From Methanobacteriota archaeon (GTDB lineage: Archaea; Thermoplasmatota; Thermoplasmata; RBG-16-68-12), in the NCBI GenBank assembly GCA_005878665.1, contig VBLR01000135.1, forward strand, positions 1-8,385: a stretch of 8,385 bases of DNA, written 5' to 3'. The notes under the pieces were generated by a model, which saw only the letters and a list, made by a program, of their open reading frames with translations, did not search any database and was not told where the DNA came from. Both the position numbers and the translations under genes were made by a program. This document shows, in pieces, positions 5,225 to 8,385 of the stretch (position 1 is its first letter; each line of letters starts with the position of its first letter).

Positions 5225-6070
5225 TCACTTCTCGATCGGCGTCCGCACGAGATTGCCCCACTCGGTCCAGGAGCCATCGTAGTTCCGGACGTCCGGGTAC
5301 CCGAGCAGGTACTTCAGGACGAACCACGTGTGGGACGACCGCTCGCCGATCCGGCAGTACGCGATGACCTCCTTGTCCGGCGTCACGCCTTTCGGTTCGT
5401 AGAGGGCCTTGAGTTCCTCCGGCGCCTTGAACGTCCCATCCTCGTTCACCGCTTGCGCCCAGGGGATGTTCTTCGCTCCGGGGATGTGACCGCCGCGCTG
5501 CGCGTGCTCCGTCGGATACTCTGGCGGCGCGAGGATCTCGCCGCTGAACTCTTTCGGGCCGCGCACGTCGACCAGGACTTTGCCCGCCTGCTTGTATGCC
5601 TCCCGCACGTACGCGAGGTACACCCGGAGCGTCTCGTCCGGTTCCTTCGCGGTGAAGGTCGTCGCGGGGAACGAGGGCACGTCTTTCGTCACCGGCAGGT
5701 CCTGTTCAATCCACTTCTTCCGCCCGCCGTTCAGGAGGACGACCTTGTCGACGCCGTAATACTTGAAGACCCAGAACGCGAACGCCGCGAACCAGTTGTT
5801 GAAGTCCCCGTACAAGACGATTTGATCGTCGTTCGAAATCCCGAGGCGCCCGAAGAGGGCTTCCAACCCTTCCTTCGAGACGATGTCCCGCTTGACCGGA
5901 TCGTTAATGTCCTTCTTCCAGTCGATCAGGACCGACCCGGGGATGTGCCCCAGGTTATAGTTCGGCGTCGGGTCGTAGTCCACCTCGACGATTCGGACGG
6001 ACTCGTCACCGATATTTCCCTTCACCCAGCTCGTGTCGACCAAGACTTCGGGATGCGCGTAAGCGGCCAT
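5225..6070 (-). CDS. Thiosulfate sulfurtransferase (two-domain rhodanese)
   Basis: Protein of 281 residues with tandem rhodanese domains, predicted to move the sulfane sulfur of thiosulfate (or mercaptopyruvate) to cyanide or a thiol acceptor through a cysteine persulfide. The N-terminal domain (~8-130) has the D-P-T-P-x-Y-x-x-G-H-I-P-G-S motif and the structural NNWFAAFAFWVF helix but no catalytic Cys. The C-terminal domain (~150-275) has VLVDVRGPKEFSGE, GGHIPGAKNIPW and the active-site loop C239-R-I-G-E-R-S-S, followed by H-T-W-F-V-L-K-Y-L-L-G-Y. The C-R-x-G-E-R loop matches CysA-type thiosulfate sulfurtransferases (such as mycobacterial CysA2) rather than the C-G-S-G-V-T loop of mercaptopyruvate enzymes. 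Full length, no signal peptide, so cytosolic. ATG6070 is preceded by GGAG (6080-6083) with 9 bases of spacing and a good TATA box. No co-transcribed partner is visible. Its 3' end is echoed by the relic at 580-612. Confidence 0.93.
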   Translation of the reverse strand: MAAYAHPEVLVDTSWVKGNIGDESVRIVEVDYDPTPNYNLGHIPGSVLIDWKKDINDPVKRDIVSKEGLEALFGRLGISNDDQIVLYGDFNNWFAAFAFWVFKYYGVDKVVLLNGGRKKWIEQDLPVTKDVPSFPATTFTAKEPDETLRVYLAYVREAYKQAGKVLVDVRGPKEFSGEILAPPEYPTEHAQRGGHIPGAKNIPWAQAVNEDGTFKAPEELKALYEPKGVTPDKEVIAYCRIGERSSHTWFVLKYLLGYPDVRNYDGSWTEWGNLVRTPIEK

Positions 6071-6104
6071 CGTCCTTTGCTCCGGGGCGTCCGAAGTATT
6101 ACAC

Positions 6105-6118
6105 CGTTATATTTCTTG
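6105..6118 (-). promoter_or_regulatory. BRE/TATA promoter of the sulfurtransferase gene
   Basis: On the minus strand the stretch reads CAAGAAATATAACG, a purine-rich BRE-like segment running into a TATA box. It is the best archaeal promoter match in the window. The TATA centre is about 39 bases from the ATG, so transcription should begin near 6083, giving a leader of about 12 bases that contains the GGAG site. Confidence 0.6.
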
Positions 6119-6221
6119 CGCATATCCGTATTCGCATCCGACTAGGGACGCCAATCACCGTCCACCGAACGACGCCGCGGTTCGCGCGATTCGGACAGAC
6201 TTTGTTACATCTGCGGCGTAC

Positions 6222-6230
6222 TTTCAAATA
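6222..6230 (+). promoter_or_regulatory. Possible TATA-like box for the surface-protein gene
   Basis: TTTCAAATA is the last clear A/T-rich patch before the secreted-protein gene. It would place the transcript start near 6255 and leave a leader of about 45 bases. The rest of 6119-6298 shows no other convincing signal and no gene. Low confidence. Confidence 0.25.
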
Positions 6231-6298
6231 GCTGGCCCTCGCATCCGGAACTCGCAGGGAGCGTGGGGCCGCCGTCCCCGGCTTCTGGGGGACGGATC

Positions 6299-8385
6299 AT
6301 GCGCGGCTCGTGGAGATTTGTCGTAGCGATTGGCTTCGTCGCGATGATGCTGGGCGGGTCGGGATCCGTCGAGGCGTTCATCGACGACATGGAAGAGGAT
6401 GCCTGGCTTCCATTCACGCACTTCCATCTCGGGGATCGGGCCTCGGCCGGATACGCGTCCGGCATCGCGCGATCTGGGACGCGCGCCTTTCACGTGGACA
6501 TCTGGGGTTGGACGGTCCGGGATTTCGGATCCGCGTACGGTTATGCGATGTACGCGACGCGCAAAGCCCCGATCACGGAGTTGCGGGTGTCCATCCTGTA
6601 CGACCGACTCGAGGACGTCGTCACATCGCCTTGGGATGCGTACGCGGCTGGCGTCAGCCTCGATCTGCTCGATGCGAGCTACCACAGCCTCGGGCGGCTC
6701 CGATACATCACGTCGTACCGGGCGAGCTCCAACGCGGGACGGTGCGCACCGACGACGTCTGACGTCGTCCTTCCGGCGCCGAGCGCACTCGGCGTCTGGA
6801 CCGACCTCGGACGGAATCCGACCGCCGACTTTCCCGCCGCGCCGTGGCCGTCCGCGGAGTACGTGAAGGTCTCCATCGGATTCTTGTGCGCGGCCGGGCT
6901 CACGGGCGCCCGGTACTCCCTCTACTTCGACGACTTCCTCGTCGATACCGGTGCGCGGGACAGCGATGGCGATGGCCTTCAGGACCTCGAGGAAGAGGCG
7001 CGAGTTTACGTCGCGCGGGTTTGGTCCGCTCCCACTGCCAGGGAGATCCGCCCCCTCGAGTCCACGACGATCGAGATCGAAGCGCCGCCCGTCGCCGGGC
7101 TCCTCGCATCCGCAGCCATTGACGTGCAGACCAGCCACCCACACTTGGAAGACGTGTCCGTCGAGCTCACGGTTTCCGGATCCACGGGCCCTCACACCCA
7201 ACTCCTCTGGGATCCCGGATTTCACGTCCGCGGGGCCGCGATCCTCACGCCGTCGTACGGATCCGCGGTCCGCGGAATGGTCGAGGTCCGCGGGAGAGTG
7301 CTTCCGGGATTATCGTCTGTCCATCTCCATGTAGACGACGGACGTGTCGCAACCGCCGAGGTCGATCAGACAAACGGCTTCGCGATTCCTTGGGATTCCG
7401 ATGCATGGCCCGAAGGGAGCCATCGCTTGGTCGTCATCGCGGATTCGCCGGAGGGAGGCGGGAGCGCCGCGCGATCTTCGCGCGAGGTGATCGTGTTCAT
7501 TGATCGTACCGCCCCCGAACTGTCGATCCTTCACCCGAGCAACGCAGACACGCTGACCGGCCTCGCCCCGATCGAAGCGGACGTCTTCGACGGCCAAGGC
7601 GTCTCGGCCGTGGAGCTGCGGATCGACGGCGTCCTCGTCGAGGTGCGCCACGAAGTGCCATACGCGTTCGTGTACGAGACGCTCGACCTCTCGAATGCCG
7701 TCCACACGTTCGAGGTCCGCGCGAGAGACGGCGCGGGGAACGAAGGGGTCCGCTCCGTGACGGCCACGGTGAGCAACCGAGACAACGTGCCTCCGCCTCC
7801 ATGCTCACCCGCTTGCAACCTCACCACCGGGACGACCGCGGGCGATCTGCCCGCGATTGGCGTCAACCCGGTCGCTCGGACGGTGCCTCTCGCCTCCGGC
7901 GGATTCGTCGAGGTGTTCGAGAGTTTCCGGGTCCCCTGGCGCCCGCAGATCGTCCAAACGGGACAGGGGGTCCATCTCCTCCTCGATGCCACGAGGTCTC
8001 GGAACCTGCCGGAATCCGACGGCCTCGTCGGTTCGAACTTGACCCTCGCGGACCTGGTTGGTGCGCGATCGTGGCAAATCACCATTCGCAATCACGGCCT
8101 GGGGGCCGGCCTGATCCCGAGCGCAGGGGTCTTCCTCGCGGCCTGGACGTCCCCCGGGACTCCGGACACGGATGGTGACGGAATCTCCGATGGCACCGAA
8201 CGAACGACGATTGGCACGGTGCCTGTCTTGCCGGACCTCGATGGGGACTTGCGGTCGGATGGTGACGAAATCGGTTCGCGTACGTTCCGGTTCATGATCG
8301 ATGGCGTTGCGGTCGAACGGAACATCCGAACGGATCCGTTCGACTTCGACACGGATAACGATGGACTTCCGGACGGCTCCGAGCT
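6299..8385 (+). CDS. Large secreted Ig-like/TSP3-repeat surface protein, 3' end missing
   Basis: The frame is open from ATG6299 to the window end with no stop: 695 complete codons of a longer gene. Residues 1-26 are a signal peptide: basic start (MRGSWR), hydrophobic core (FVVAIGFVAMMLGG), then S-V-E-A before F27. Residues ~27-218 are probably a beta-rich jelly-roll-like domain ending in Y-F-D-D-F-L-V-D. An Asp-rich, TSP3-like calcium loop follows (DSDGDGLQDLEEE, 221-233). Next come a P-domain-like strand-rich stretch (~254-306) and two bacterial Ig-like domains (~320-403 and ~404-492, the second starting TAPELSILHPS and ending RARDGAGNEG). A C-S-P-A-C pair opens another beta domain (~500-615). 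At least three more Asp-rich repeats occur at 623-636, 646-658 and ~682-695, still running at the edge. Two N-x-T sequons (C-N-L-T, S-N-L-T) could be glycosylated. It is likely a cell-surface adhesin or matrix protein stabilised by Ca2+; no catalytic motif is seen. A GGGGGA run is 6 bases before the ATG. Confidence 0.85.
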   Translation, partial: MRGSWRFVVAIGFVAMMLGGSGSVEAFIDDMEEDAWLPFTHFHLGDRASAGYASGIARSGTRAFHVDIWGWTVRDFGSAYGYAMYATRKAPITELRVSILYDRLEDVVTSPWDAYAAGVSLDLLDASYHSLGRLRYITSYRASSNAGRCAPTTSDVVLPAPSALGVWTDLGRNPTADFPAAPWPSAEYVKVSIGFLCAAGLTGARYSLYFDDFLVDTGARDSDGDGLQDLEEEARVYVARVWSAPTAREIRPLESTTIEIEAPPVAGLLASAAIDVQTSHPHLEDVSVELTVSGSTGPHTQLLWDPGFHVRGAAILTPSYGSAVRGMVEVRGRVLPGLSSVHLHVDDGRVATAEVDQTNGFAIPWDSDAWPEGSHRLVVIADSPEGGGSAARSSREVIVFIDRTAPELSILHPSNADTLTGLAPIEADVFDGQGVSAVELRIDGVLVEVRHEVPYAFVYETLDLSNAVHTFEVRARDGAGNEGVRSVTATVSNRDNVPPPPCSPACNLTTGTTAGDLPAIGVNPVARTVPLASGGFVEVFESFRVPWRPQIVQTGQGVHLLLDATRSRNLPESDGLVGSNLTLADLVGARSWQITIRNHGLGAGLIPSAGVFLAAWTSPGTPDTDGDGISDGTERTTIGTVPVLPDLDGDLRSDGDEIGSRTFRFMIDGVAVERNIRTDPFDFDTDNDGLPDGSE

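Noticed and set aside
5189..5260. Possible tRNA-Cys: the hairpin at 5206-5220 can be read as an anticodon loop TTGCAAA with anticodon GCA
   Set aside because: The expected D arm upstream and T arm (TTC loop) downstream are absent, the fifth anticodon-stem pair is a mismatch, and no acceptor stem can be formed. Treated as an intergenic hairpin.
5210..6145. Long plus-strand open frame of 311 codons
   Set aside because: It is the reverse frame of the sulfurtransferase gene. Its product is Arg/Val/Asp-rich without any recognisable motif, while the minus strand encodes a clear rhodanese.
6224..7225. Long minus-strand open frame of 333 codons
   Set aside because: It is antisense to the secreted-protein gene, has an Arg/Gly-rich shadow composition, and the plus frame has a signal peptide and recognisable repeats.
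1..8385. CRISPR array, insertion sequence or integrase
   Set aside because: No regularly spaced repeats, transposase motifs or recombinase motifs were found in any frame. The only notable repeat pair is the sulfurtransferase tail.

Overview
The window looks like a high-GC archaeal chromosome segment, probably from a mesophilic Thermoplasmatota-type lineage known mostly from metagenomes. The evidence is indirect. Several genes have A/T-rich TATA-like boxes about 27-30 bases upstream of the start codon or the presumed transcript start. One start has a GGTGA ribosome-binding site. The first gene pair is of a type common in archaea, and the last gene is a secreted Ig-like/Asp-rich calcium-repeat protein typical of that group. 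There is no rRNA, tRNA or other universal marker here, so the placement is an inference.

Layout. (1) Positions 83-565: a two-gene type II toxin-antitoxin module, a small VapB/RelB-like antitoxin followed by a RelE/ParE toxin, with a palindromic possible operator before the antitoxin. (2) Positions 580-612: a relic of the 3' end of a rhodanese-type sulfurtransferase gene on the minus strand. It matches the intact sulfurtransferase gene farther right, with only synonymous differences. (3) About 668-2329: a three-part fusion protein, DsbA/FrnE-like thioredoxin fold + winged helix + ArsM-like SAM methyltransferase. Key redox and arsenic-binding residues are missing, and its start is damaged or non-canonical. 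(4) Positions 2239-2781, minus strand: a helical protein I cannot name with certainty, whose 3' end runs 91 bases into the methyltransferase gene. (5) Positions 2894-5188: a fusion of a TolB-like domain, about eight TPRs and a C-terminal AAA-type ATPase, without the N-terminal effector domain this family normally carries. (6) Positions 5225-6070, minus strand: an intact two-domain thiosulfate sulfurtransferase with a strong archaeal promoter. (7) From 6299 to the window end: an open frame with no stop, the N-terminal 695 residues of a large secreted surface protein.

How they fit together. The toxin-antitoxin pair is the only clear operon. The sulfurtransferase and the DsbA-like/methyltransferase fusion share a sulfur/thiol-redox theme but are not co-transcribed. 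The two sulfurtransferase 3' ends lie in direct orientation and flank a roughly 4.6-kb block (about 615-5227) that holds the two odd fusion proteins and the unknown gene. This suggests the block was brought in or rearranged next to the toxin-antitoxin module. The strongest candidates for undescribed biology are the redox-fold/HTH/methyltransferase fusion and the TolB-TPR-ATPase fusion.
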